Assembly (NCBI GenBank): GCA_964017155.1
Contig: OZ024865.1
Location: 43,861,260-43,925,259 of the forward strand
Origin: Oasisia sp. SBJ-2009
Taxonomy: Eukaryota; Annelida; Polychaeta; Sabellida; Siboglinidae
Direction: 5' to 3'
DNA length: 64,000 bases
Positions 22,096 to 41,800 of the stretch are shown here, in pieces. Within the stretch, counting starts at the first letter, position 1. Every line of letters begins with the position of its first letter. A program made the translations under genes and the position numbers. The notes beneath the pieces are model-generated. The model searched no databases. It was not told the origin of the DNA and saw only the letters and a program-made list of their open reading frames with translations.

Positions 22096-22173
22096 ACAGA
22101 CGTGTGCGTGTGCGTGTGCGTGTGCGTGTGCGTGTGCGTGTGCGTGTGCGTGTGCGTGTGCGTGTGCGTGTGC

Positions 22174-22204
<31 letters not shown>

Positions 22205-22207
22205 TGT
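22096..22207. repeat. (GTGTGC)n to (GTGC)n microsatellite
   Basis: This is a hexanucleotide GTGTGC array passing into GTGC units. It is open in several frames as low-complexity peptide and is not a gene. Confidence 0.95.
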
Positions 22208-22424
22208 GTTATGCTTTCCACCGTCTGCTGTCTACCACTGTACGCATCAGGGTCACGAGGATGTTGTCTGTCTGGCTTCTTCTGTCGTCTTCCCGTCACC
22301 TTATGCGTCTTTTCCCTCTTCTATTCGCCGTCTTTTCCCTCCACTATTCCCCGTACGGTGGTCTTGAATTAATTCCTTCAGGGATGCAGGATAGATCATG
22401 TAATGTCATGCTCTCCTCAACAAT

Positions 22425-22793
22425 AGGGGAGACCGGGGCTAGTTGTAACACGGGTAAGTTGTAACAACTTGGGCTTGCAGACAAAACTGCTGATGCTAAT
22501 TATTCTGCAAGACGTCATGTGGAATATCTCGTGAATCCGTCGACACGCTATAAACTTACGACATTTTAAAAGAAAGAGGTACTACCGTGCCGGGGTAACT
22601 TGTAGCACTTTAGGACACCTCACATAACTAATTATGCCACAAATATGTAATAAACCAGGCATTTAAGTATGCACCAATAGTCTGCGGGAGATATGTTGGG
22701 AACCTTGGCACGACAAAAATTTCGATCGGTTAAGAAACCCACTCGCAATCCTGAAATATGTTGTTTTTGTTACAACTAGCCCCGGTCTCCCCT
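22425..22793. mobile_element. MITE with 25-bp perfect terminal inverted repeats
   Basis: The tips at 22425-22449 and 22769-22793 are exact reverse complements, beginning AGGGGAGACCGGGGC. The element is 369 bp and has no ORF of note. No certain target duplication is seen. The superfamily is not assigned. Confidence 0.82.
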
Positions 22794-24579
22794 GTTATAT
22801 TGCATTGTATATTATGCTGTCCTGAAAAAGATGTTCCACTGTTTGCGTGTGTTTTAGTATATATACACGGCTGCTTTATAATAATGTTATAATATTAGTT
22901 TTAATAATAACATATCTATGGTGCAGAGGGCTATACAAATGTAAAAGGTGATTGATATTAATTTATGTTGTCAATTAGCTTGCCCCAGTTTCTGTTATAT
23001 TAATCATAATATGCGTACACATGATTGTTTATGGTTGGTGAATCACTGTGCTTTACGGTCGGCTACCGGCATCAGGTGATATCGTCTCAACCGTAGGGGT
23101 GATTTCACAACGGTGCAAAGTGAACTACATTCGTCCCATCACCCGCGTGTTATTTTCTTTTTTTCTTCTTCCAGAGGGTGGACTGGGCCCTTTCAGGGCG
23201 TTGAAAGTCCAACGAAGCTTATGCCCTTCGGGGAGGGGCGGTGTATGCTCTCTTAAAACAAACAGTTAATCATGTTAAAAAGTCTATATTAAAACACAGG
23301 CGAGTTAAAACAAAGTCTACTATGATGTACATAGAGTCTCGTGAAGAAATTGTCTGCTGGCAGATGTTGGAGGCACAAAGGCTAGCCACTGGGAATGAGG
23401 TGGCAGATCGGCTTGTGGTGAGCCATATTTTATCGACCCGAAACAACACTCAATAACATAATAATGACAACCGTTATTTCGACAAATACATCATACATTT
23501 CTGGGCACTTGCCAGAGTTTTGACACCTCCCCGCCTACCTACTACGTCACTGGCGTCACATGCGTCGAGTGACGAGGAACGTATTTGTGTTCACTCAAGC
23601 GTGAACAATGCCATCGACGTGTGATGAAGACATTTAACGGACGCTTTCGACTGGAATGTTTCACGGTCGAGTACCTCTACGTTTCGAAAAAAATACATTT
23701 AATTTTGATAAATTACCTTGTCTGTTACGCGGACCAACTTCCTTTTCGACCCGTGGGTATTAATAGCATTATACTACCCCTGATTGATTGCCTATGCGGA
23801 TGCATTAAACACTAAAAGGAGTCAGTATGTTCATAGGTTTTAATTTATTAATACAATTATAATACACTAGCTGTGCTTAGTAGTGAATTTACGAAGCCCT
23901 AACAACGTTCGCAATTTCAAAATGAAAAAATTAGATTGAGAACACGTTTTATTGGCAATATTGCCCAATCGTGCTGAGCTGTCTGCAATACCATTTTAAT
24001 GATGTCCCGTTGCCCCATGTTCGACGAAACCGACTTACTCTCCAAATTTCTAAGCCTGCTAATGCTGGCTGGATAGTCATAGACATAGTCGAGTAGAATG
24101 TTTTTTGAATTCCTGATATGGCAAAACGTGGGTATGGACAAAATAAAATCACATAGCATAAGTCAATCCAGTTATGTTCGATTTTGGCTATTGTTGGTGA
24201 AAATGACGGCCATTTTGAATTTTGGCCACATGAACATAGTCGGATACTATTATAAACGGTTCCATTGAATCCATCATATGCCGAAGCATGCGTGTACAAA
24301 AGTTTATTGTACATACAGAAATTATGTTCCTAGCATGATGTAATGTAAAGATGAACACATTTTGTAATTTATCAGGATCACAGCAGCCATCTTGGATTTT
24401 CCTAGGTTCCCACGAGTTGCCCAAGGATGGCGCATTGCCATCCCATGGATTTGAGTTCAGGGACACATAATCTATATGATTCAGCAAAAAACCTTACACG
24501 ACCAACAATTTCCAGGTTCACAAAATAGCAACTCGACTAACAGGTCAACTCCCTTTAGTGACGTCAGTGTATACGCGAT

Positions 24580-25007
24580 GACGTAAGACCACAACAAGGT
24601 GTTCGTCCGCCGAAAGAGTTCCCAACAGAAATGGCGTTATGCAGGTTGTTTGAATTTCTGCGAGGACTTGTGTAGTGTTGAGTTAGTAGAAATGATGTAT
24701 TTGTGCAGCGTGATATCATAATTGTAAAACTGTGGGAGATGTCAGTTGGCTTTTCTGCGTATAGATTAGATACAGGCGTCATTTTGATTGGTGATGTAAT
24801 CGAAGCAAATCAGTGTCTGGGTCTAACAGAAATTAAGGAGTGTCATGTTAGAAATTGGATTGTCGGAAAATTTGATATTACAACATCACACATTTTATAC
24901 AGTGCACATAAGGCTAATTAATGTTTATTAGATACACAACAACTGGCAGGCAATGAAGGAGATGATATAACAGCCGCCTATGAGCAATTCAAATGTGGTC
25001 TTACGTC
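24580..25007 (+). mobile_element. Family A MITE with perfect TIR and 4-bp TSD
   Basis: This 428-bp element has perfect 13-bp inverted tips GACGTAAGACCAC / GTGGTCTTACGTC. A CGAT target duplication lies on both sides (24576-24579 and 25008-25011). It is the best-preserved single copy and defines the borders of the family. It has no transposase. Confidence 0.85.
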
Positions 25008-28000
25008 CGATCGCTGTGACAGAAGGATTCGGTTTGGCTTTACCAGCATTTCTTCAACTGAAGTCATTTTAATCAACTATAGGCCTACCAGCTTGTTGTC
25101 TCGGTTGCAGGAAGTGTCTAGCGTCAAAAAGCAAATCCAGTAATTTCCCCTTACCCAAGCGTGCATAATAAAGCTGGAGTTGAATTGTTATTTGTATGTT
25201 TCCAGGTAGAAACCTAGTCCAACTGCGAATAATGCTTCGGATTTATTCAACGGAATTAGGCAACCGGTATACTAGAAAAAGATCGTTTTAAACCCCTAAT
25301 GTTTATGTTTCGTCCAGTTCGCTTCTTGCAAATTTTGCGATAAACCGAACATAACATTAAGGGCCTCGATTAGTTTACATGTCGATGGTATTAGTAAACA
25401 ACGACGGAAAACCGCAAAATAAAAATCAGTCCAATGCGCTGTATCTGGTGGACATACGGAGATAACCCGCAAACATTGAGAATATAGATTAGGCCCCATA
25501 TAGGCAAGTTCGTTCTTAGAAAAGTGTTATCTAGTTTCGGAGAAATCACCTGAAACATTAAAGACAAAAGTAGACCAGAATCCAGTGCTGTATGAAGTAT
25601 TATTTTATCGCTATCTGCGTTGCTACAAGTCGCCAGAGTTAACGGTCAACGTAATGTCGCCTTCATGTCTTACGTGAATGCACGCGATTAACAACATTGA
25701 ATGGAAAATAATTCCGAACACTACCCATGTCTATCGACAGTGCACTAGGCATGGGTGGCTACGTTGCGAAGGCGTCACGGTTGTGCAGTCAAGCGGAACG
25801 GGCTGGATATGAGAATCGGGCGACATCGGCCTATTTCAAACCCGCGGAAGTAGACTGATGTTCAGGCCGATATGAAATAAACCGTTGCGTAAGTAAAACC
25901 ATTTTAACGCCCTACTTATACATCTGAGTATAATGGCTCTGACAAATAACACAATTGGAGTAACTCCTTGCAAGATATCGCAGGCCCGGGGTTACAGGGT
26001 GAAATTGGTGCACGCGGAAACTTTTTCCGCTGAGGTAAAAGCGTTCCGCCCCATTCGCGGTGAATAGATACATAATAAGTAGGTCTACTGGTACGCTAAC
26101 AGACACCTCTCCCAGTTAACATTCTTTTGGATGTGTCAAAGATAAATACTTTGAACTAATATTGGCAGTCTTCTGATTTTGTGCAGATTTTCAACAAGAC
26201 TTAGCCTAGTGTCCGGAAAGACCTGCTTAATTTCAATGAACTGTGGCACTGTGGAATGAATGGAATCCCCCAAGATTCCGACGATTACGCCGTGGTGTCA
26301 AGTCTAGTTCACCACGTTATGTCTACGCAGGCTTAACCTATAGTCACGTGTTGTCTTTTACGCAAAACGCTCGTCAACTTTCAGCTTCGACAAACGAGAC
26401 ATACACTCACAAATATATGCATTTGCATTTCAAGGTTTCCACTATTTATTGTCTTATCCACAGTTTATATATATATATGTCAATATCAAATGTAGGCACT
26501 CGTTGGCAGGCATGACGTGCAATGTATCACCCTGCTATATTGTCACGATACACACGTGTCGCGATACCCACCGATGGAGTTTTTTATGGAACAAAACTGT
26601 AACTTGCAACTAACAAACATTTAAAATTTCCAAAATATCAGCGAAATTATCATTTGATTCAATCATCTATAAAAGGAGATCCAATGACACAAAAATACCG
26701 ATATTTGATATTTATTATCCCTCGTGTTTTCGTGAGTTTTGCCAAACTGTAACGCCAGCATTTTTGAAAATACGCCTGTATGTATCGTGACACGTGTATC
26801 GTGAAACATGTAAAGTGTACCGAGTATCGTAACAAAGGCATAGCGATGCACAGATGAATATTTATAACACTTATCTAAATAGCAAATACAAGTACATATC
26901 TTCGGATAGGTTTCTAGTCCATCCAATGTAACACTTGGTCTTGAATGCTTATTCTAAGGTATATGGATACAGGACACAGGTATGATGACAAAGTGAGAGT
27001 ATAAATCATGAAAATAATTGAAGTGTGACAAGTCGACCCTTTGAAGAATTGTGCAACAGGACGAGTAGATTAAAACAAATACCCCATATAGGACTGATAA
27101 TACGTTCATCACAACTCTACGATAACTAATTAATATAATTAATATTTAATATAATTAAATGCCCGCTTAGGTAGCAGACAATACTATGTCACAGACAAAC
27201 GTGTAAGATAATATCCATTGTTTCATTACGCAAACTCCCTACGTAGTGCGAATGCTTCTTCAGTTCCTAAGTGACACTCGGCACTCCACATATATCAGAA
27301 TCCCGTGCGTTGAACAAAACGTACACTATAAAACTTCACATTGTGAGTGGATTGGTGAGAAATGGTAAGACACATACATACATACAACAAACAGACACAC
27401 GAAATAGGATCCTCTTAACAACTGGGGCTGGTGACGGTTAAACACCATACGCATAGAATTACGTCGTCACTGAGCCGAATCGTTCAATGACCAACAACCG
27501 CAGGTCGATGTGACTGATCGTTTCGGCAGATATCTTCTTCAATACTCACATTCAAATATATTGCACCTGAATCAGGTTGCAGATAACGACCCAGCCACTA
27601 TGCTAACGAACGGAACACGTGTACAATCGGAAATGGCTGACGTACGTAGATTACGGACGTGACGTCACAATCCCCACTGAGAAAATGGTCACGTGGTGTA
27701 ACGTCTCGTATATACATGCATGCAGGACGCGTCATTGATTAGTACAAACACTTATCTACAGAACAAGTAAACGCAACCAAATTAAACTAACACAACTAAA
27801 CAAAACGCAGCACAACAAACCAGGCTACATGATATATGTCTACATAAATATGAGGGTAGTTATAGACTTATAGCAGAGTTTGAAGGAACAACAATCTGCA
27901 GTTAGTAAATTATGTGTTGGTTATGTATTACATAGTGTGCTGCTTGGCTCTCAATCCAATGTCAATCTATGATCTATACTACTTTTCCGGTTGCTAATGT

Positions 28001-28924
28001 ACGTAAACGTTGCTGAATATTGTCATACATGATCCGACTAAATTTATATGTTTTAAAGTATACTAGTAAAGCAAAAATATCTTTATATCTGTGGATGAAT
28101 TGTTAAGTCATTATAATATAACGTTAGTTGAGTAAAGTGATACTATATTCTAAATCACAGACCACGGTATTGTTGTTATGACGCTGTCTTTCTGACATTC
28201 ATGTGTATACACTATTTCAGCTGTAAACGGGTATAGTAGCAGTCCAATCGACGTGTATGCGATAGGTATGTTTGAGCACTTATCGTAGTGATATTTAGTA
28301 CTTTACAAAGTGTGTTAGTTGTTCGCAGTAACAGTATCGCCTCACATCACGTCACACGTTTAAATATAATTGTATCTTGACACAGATAACAGGCACATCT
28401 AACTCAGGCTGCGGCAATAAACCCATAATACACAGACGTCCTAATATTAAACGCATGACAGATGATATATCACGTGAGACAAACAGCATTCGTACAGTCG
28501 ACGGATTGTTGACCTGAAACTTTCGTTCTGAAAAGTCTACGCAAACAGCACCATGCGAGACGACACCGCTCTAGCACCATGCGAGATGACATCGCTTTGT
28601 GACGACGCTTTGCCGCTTCTTGTCACTATCTCGTTCTCTCTCGCGAGAATCACGTGGTTGCCACCTACAAGAAGAGCTGTTCACGTCTCATTCTGACACT
28701 GAAACGCGAATTTCTCTGGTGCTTGCTCTACCAGACGTCGTCAACAAAACTGTGAGGACACGGAGCGGCGTAACGCCGTCGTGTGTCTGTGTCTTTATCT
28801 GTGTGTACGGAGACCAGCCGAGCGTCCCTGCCGCTGACACAAGCAGGAACACCGGCTGATGGTCGTTGGATCAAGTAGGTGATCCTGCTGACGTCGTGAG
28901 CCCGATTTGACCGTCGTCTAGTCA

Positions 28925-35142
<6,218 letters not shown>

Positions 35143-36949
35143 GTTCTGCAACAACAACATACTCGTGACACGAGAGGCTTGGACTAGCTGGACACTGTCC
35201 ACATGCGTTCACTCGAAATATACTACTCAAAAATATCATACAATGTTTGCAATGTAACAAACAATCTTGGGATGGCAGCCATCCAGAGACTCATTGGAAG
35301 CATGAGACGCCGTTGCCAGGCTGTGATTGCATCACGTGGGTCACACACAAGCTACTGACATTTGTTGCTGCTGGTAGTGGTAATCGAACTGTTTAGGACA
35401 TTTTCATGACTTGGAGTAACATTCTGAAACCTCAATTTTTGGGGGTCTGGGGAAACCTAATTGTTGGGGGTCTGCTTCTTTGACGACAGACCGCGTGTTA
35501 CCTATTGTTCACATTTGTTATACAGCAATGAATTTCAAGAAATAAACATGTCCTCGAATACATGCCATTTTTACTTTTTGTGTGATACCCATGCCGAAAA
35601 ATATAATACCGCCCTAAATAGTGATCCCTAGCAAAATGTGAGTAATATAACACAGTGCGTAGGTGTAACTCCACGTGTGAAGAACGGAACCACTCCGTTA
35701 CTAAACTGTACCTATCCCTGTTGAAAAAGCAACACTTTCAGCGAGAACAATAGCAGCTCGGCCATGCCGCGCTTGCGGGGGGCAGTACACACCTTGACCT
35801 GACCTCCTGACATTTTACCTTATCTTTGACCATCAAGTCGCCACGTGTAGTTGTCAGCATGACAGGTTCTTTAAATTAAACATATAGTATTCTTAAAACC
35901 AAAACGGATATGATCAGGGTATATTGCTTGCTAAATTATGTCGGACATAATACTCGTGTTTTTTTTTCGTTCACGTGGTGTTCACATAATAATTAAATAT
36001 TCAAATAGAAAACACCCGCTATTTGCTGAGGCAGGCGAGAGTAACATCATCAGAGGACCATTTCACTAACATAAAGAGCTCTTTAGGAAAAATTCCTCTC
36101 TAAATAACATGTGTTGTTAAATTAGCCGAGTGTCAACACCACGAGCCTGGCGCGTCATGGTGTTGACAATTTTCAGGTATTCAAGATCACTGTAAAGGAT
36201 CAAAATTAAGAGCTGTTAACAAAGTTAGTTAAATAGTCCCGACGTTCCTAGAATCGTGTTTTCACGCACAGTTCTGAACCTCAAGTCCGGCGGCAACAAC
36301 AAACGGAACGAAGTACAATTGAGCAAACGATCGTCCGTAATTTTGCATTGAGAATAGACCATGGTTTCTCTAAAAATATCTCCATACACTTAACCCTATA
36401 ATCTATATAAGGATTCCAGGCAATAGTGCAGATAATGACTCTGAATTATTAGTTTGGAAAGACATTTATGTAAATAACAAATTATAATCAATCACCTATG
36501 TGATATTTATAACTGCCACAAAGTGCGAATCCTAGAGCATATTGTAACGTACACAACGTAGTCGATCAAACAAAAAATAATCAATCTCATCATCAGTTCG
36601 ACCTGTACCATGGCTTAGGTGAGTTATTTAATATAATTATTATGTATATCAGATATGAACGGATATACTTAAGACCCCGTATAGTAAAACAGACAAAGAA
36701 AGGCCGCTTTATCGTATGCTCAGGCAAAATATTGTGGGCGATATATATTCTGGCATAATGACTGCTAGTCGGTCAACCCTGACCGTTTGACTCCACCAGG
36801 AGTGTTGGCCAGTATACCAACAAGACAAGACAACGTGATAGACTCGGGATAGCTAAGGCTATACAACTTGACTGGACGTTAAAAACGAAAAAAGTTTAGG
36901 GGTTTCACCTTGAGCACAACCGGTTTGTTATACATTTTCACTAACTTAC

Positions 36950-37144
36950 GTCCACCTCCAGGGCCACATAGTGATCCCATCTGGGAAAACGATCTCCACT
37001 CAGTTCTCTCTCTAGTATATCTTGGCATATCACAAACGCCTTTAGAAATAAATTAACTCTAACTATCGCCGTCGAAATAGCAACACATCGCCATATTGTA
37101 AACCAGAAACCAAAGGGCCAGGACAGGAAATGGGATCGCGGCGC
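36950..37144 (-). CDS. Candidate exon with hydrophobic segment, possible SMT 5' exon
   Basis: This is a 195-nt open segment (65 codons). It lies between a good acceptor (tctcttcccag) and a consensus donor (gtaagt), phase 0 at both ends. It therefore joins in frame to SMT exon 1 read from AAC-ATG. The peptide has a 30-residue hydrophobic stretch (FLSWPFGFWFTIW...AFVI) followed by a charged segment. It could be a membrane-anchored N-terminal extension, an exon of another gene or chance. I know of no homologue. Confidence 0.3.
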
Positions 37145-38742
37145 CTGGGAAGAGATACTGTTACTATACGCCAAAGTTAGTGTATTTATATACAGATTCT
37201 AGTACAGATACAAAACTGGTATTACATGGCCACGAGATTGGCAAGAACAACATACGTTAATACTGAAGTTACGGAATTATAATTTAGGACAATCGGGTCT
37301 GACCATTCACCAATATGTCTGGACACGTCCATCACGCTGCGGCGTTGTTCGCTCGAGTACACGTATCTATGGGTGATGTCGGCCTGGTCGTTGACTCCAA
37401 ATAAACCTAATCTAAATATATTCCAAGACTCGCCGGTCTTGATCGTAGACAGAGATCGCGATTGTTCTTTAGAAGATTGTTCATTTATTTGTTAAGGGGA
37501 CGAATTAAGTTGCTTCGTTCCGTTAATCGGAACAGTCACGTACGATGCAGGTAAACATGGTTAATGGCGGTTGGACTGTTCTAAATAACCCCGCGTGGCG
37601 CTCACATTGTCTTTTAGGTTTTGTCACCAGGCGTCAGACGAGTGCTGTGAATGGACGGATACAATGTCACGCTACGTCTATCTGTCCCATTCAGACGTGT
37701 TCCCGACGGTAACGGTGCAAACAGATCGATAATAATCGAGCGGATAACGCAGCGGCCATTCAGGCGACTACAATAGCTCTTGTGACGGCAAGGCGCTTTG
37801 GTACTCAAGTCCGACATTCTCGCACAGTCAGTACTTAAGTCAATCGGCAAACACGTTGCTACAAGTTAGCCAGCGTGCCACGTAGAGCTACACCCAATCC
37901 CCGCTCAATGGAGGCGAGGCTAAGTCGTAGGAGCTGCATGGGGGTGGGGATTCAACCCCAATATATTTACGGGGCTGGATTAACCCCATAATATTTTGAG
38001 GATATATTTTAGAAGCTATTGGAGGGTTTTGGTGAGCCTCATCCCGCCGAAAGCAGGTGTCCAGTGACATGCCCTGTTGGACAGTTTTGACGACATAAAA
38101 TGAGTGTAAAGAGCGTAATCGATTTAAAGAGAACATTAAGTTGTGATGTCACCAGATCGATTACAAAGAGCAAACACAGTCTCAAAATTTCCTAACAATG
38201 ATCGGGATGCTTTAGTTTTCGTGATCAAGACCACAACAGGAATATGAACACCGCATTCGATCAACTGCCTACTAATATATGTAACACCTGGGAACTTGGC
38301 ATAGAATGTCGCCAGCTAGTTGAATCGGTAAGGCCTATAATGTCAATCACGGCAGTTATATTCGGGTTTATGAACACACATAAGTTGTTGTTTTGTTCAA
38401 AAGAAGGTTAATCCGAGTGTTCTGTGCAATTGACGTGATCGCCCGTGACACGGCACGTGTTGTTTGCGCATTTGAAATAATGGCGCCATATTTACTATAA
38501 ATGAATAGTGTTCGGAGAATTTATGAACAACGCACACTATATTTTGGTTGTGTCGTGAGGTAGATCATAATTATCATATCTTGTCTCGACAGATTTATAT
38601 TCCGACCGCCCTTTGTCACATGGTTTCTTTTATGTGTCGGATTCATGCACAAGCTTAGACAAGGCTGCACAGTATTCGAAATTAGGTTCAATGGGTTGAA
38701 AGTCCGATATTCTTGGGTCCATATCGATATCGTGTTCTAGAT

Positions 38743-38898
38743 AAAAACAAATCGGCGATCGACTTACAGCCTACAACGAACCTAGACGAGATTCTCGCGG
38801 ATATAAGGACACTGACTTTGTGTAGGGATAAGCCAACTGAAAATAACTACTTTGTAATGTCCGTTCTGGCCTGGCACGAGCTATGTGCACATAAATGT
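38743..38898 (+). CDS. Candidate plus-strand exon, unknown
   Basis: This open segment lies between an acceptor-like gtgttctag and a consensus donor gtaagt. It reads, in one frame, DLQPTTNLDEILADIRTLTL and continues without stops. Composition looks protein-like, but no family or flanking exon is recognised. Support is weak. Confidence 0.2.
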
Positions 38899-41800
38899 AA
38901 GTAACAAGGGATATGATGGACATTTAGGACACGTTCCAATATGTTCTCTACAGTAAAAGTTATGCAAATTGCTTGGTAAACATAATTTGTGTTATTTTGA
39001 ATGCCATTACCGCGTAATGTGTATTTTATATTTATTTTTCTGCGGCACTTATCAGTGTTTCTTGAATTATGACAATGGACTGACACCATTTCGAATTTAT
39101 TATAGTAGGTATATCGTGGGTATCATTTACGCAGAAATGCAATATGCGACACTGCATTGCGGGGCATTATCGTTTCCCCTTTATTATAGCACGGTACAAT
39201 ATGTGTTAGTTATTTATGAAGTCTGTTGTGCGTTTACGTGAACAGTAACTGTAAATAAATTAAACTAGTCGGTCGTATTGGGCAAGTAGCAATTCCGAGA
39301 CAAACCACGTGTAAAATTATATTAATTTCACGAAGTGACACCCCCAGAGTTGGTCTACGACGGGAGAACAGTACCAACGGCTTCACAAGCGACACTGGTA
39401 ACGTGACTCCCACAAGCCACGCCCACAATGTTCACGTATTATAATTAGGCACACGCGAATATAATTAAAATGTCACGGTCATCTCTACATTTCAATGCGG
39501 CATCTAGCTTTCAGTTTGTGTCAATATGCAATCTCCGGCGGTTCCTCGCTATCAAAGACAAAAAGCCTCACATGAACACCAGATCATGCGGGTAGCTATT
39601 TGACTTTGTCGACGCAGTGTTTACCGCGCGGAAGACCCCATAAATCAACGAGTAAAATATGGCAGTTTTATTTGGCATTCCTTTGACATGAGTAAGTCGG
39701 CCGGAACTGTTGTCGGAAAGTTGACACGCGAACATCGCAGACGTCCACGATGTAACGAAGAGAAACACGGTACGCTAGTAAATGAAACTACGCTAACATG
39801 TTTTTATTAAATGTTCTCATTTAGTAATTGTTTATTACTACAATGTTCTCCATTAATGCACTTAAATTACGTTTAATGAGCCAGAAACAGTTGCTATATT
39901 TTGAATGTTTGCCTACGAAACATCCAGATTGTATACGAGAAATGAATAATTTGTTACACCGAATAATATTGTTTGTTATACTGAAAAATAATGTATTCTG
40001 TTGTTCCTTTTCACATTGACAGACACTCTTCTATTCCATACTGACACTTAATAATATTCCATTCGGCAGATGCCGCCGCGCTAGCTTCGGATCATTGCAA
40101 TAGTGTTGTTGTGACTGGGATCATTATATTTTTCACATTGCCAATGGAAAATGGACTAACCATGTGGATACATCGCCACGTCGTCGTAGTTATCAAGCAA
40201 CAAGTGATGTGGTTTGGACAGCGGAGTTGAACATCAAATTTGATGGTACCGTGACGTAATGGGTATTGGGGATGATCATTCAGAATTGGAGAACACTGGG
40301 TAGAAGCTGAAGCGAATACACGGGATAACGTGGCAGCCATGATGGACCCGACCGTCTGGCAATTGTTGACAGTCCCGAGAGCCTGATAGCAGTGATGTGT
40401 GTATGGGTTGGAGATTAGCGCTGCAGAGCAAAATTAATACTACAGACGCGACATAGCTGGGATAATATTGCTTGAGAAAGCCATAAAACATGAATGGGAA
40501 AGAAGGATAGGGAACGACCCGAGGGAAACACCGGGAAACAGAAGAAGAAGATGGGTGGTGTTTGCATGGTCATTTGATAATACTGGACACGGGCAGACAA
40601 CCGTAACAGAGCAGTCGCGGGGAACATCAAGACCGCATGAACGGGAGGTTTGTGATCGAGATGAGAGAACCACGTGACGTTTGGAAGACCAAGAGTAAAG
40701 ATGGAGGAGAGACGCTGGTGGGGAGCAGCGTAGGACAACAACAGACGCAGCTTCATAACAAGACAAGACCTAGCCACCATCCGTACAGTGGACCTGGGGG
40801 CGGGAGGGAACGAACAAACACATTTGCATATTGCAGATCAAACATCACAAATAAATATGTTGGCGAGTTGCGCAACCAGGAAAGAACAGCAGATACAGAC
40901 AGGTGACACGTCGCGGAAAATGTTCTAAACCGAGAACTTAAAAAAGACACATGAAACGTGAGTTGCTATTGTCCCGTTGTTGGGTCATGTTTCACGTGAC
41001 TTCAACAAATGTGTCACGAGACAAGACAATACGGTGCCACAAACAAAGACCGGTAGAAGACTTGTCATGAGACGAGACATGAATCATCCACAGGGAAAGA
41101 ACGGGGGGGGGGTACAATTACAAGTTTCATTCAGACAGACTCACGTGGACATTGTTTACACTGAACGACAAGTTTCCCACTGTAACCGGGGATCACTGAT
41201 GGGATATTGTAACGTAACACAGTTTTGTGAAAACAAGAACCCCAAAACGAAAATAATTATGCAGAGAGATGGATTGAACATGTGCAAAGAATGAACGAGG
41301 AGACACGATAAGCAGAAGAGGATGACACAAGAAGAGCCACAAAGCGACTGCGTGAAACGGGACACTGGCAGACGAATGTAAAAGCATTGTAGGTGAACGA
41401 AAGAGGTGGACAGCGTCAACAAACAAAACAAAAATAACTATTGGGTAACTGGGAATCCACGCACAAGGAAACAATGAATTAGAAAACACCCAGCAACGAC
41501 AGCACACTAGTACTGGTGGCATGGGTAGAGGTATCTACCTCACACTAATTTTTTAGATATGTTATCTATCGTCCACCCTGTTGGAAGGGCAACCTTCCAC
41601 CTGGCCGAGAAATATACTTCTCCTCAAAAACATCAACTCGCGTATCATGGATGCCATATTCTCCCCGACAGTTGCTCTTGCCTTATGCAATGTCCAACCG
41701 CCGATCAAGTGTGGATCCAATCACTGGAATCACAACCTTTGCATGGCAACAAAATCCAGTCGCTACACGATCGAGTGGTGCCCGGCTTTGTCCGTATTGC

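Noticed and set aside
40460..41500. Cluster of ORFs (up to 121 codons) on both strands, some resembling LINE polymerase ends
   Set aside because: A short ECKSIVGERKRW-like string near 41370-41410 hints at a LINE, but the rest does not align and stops are frequent. Not enough support.
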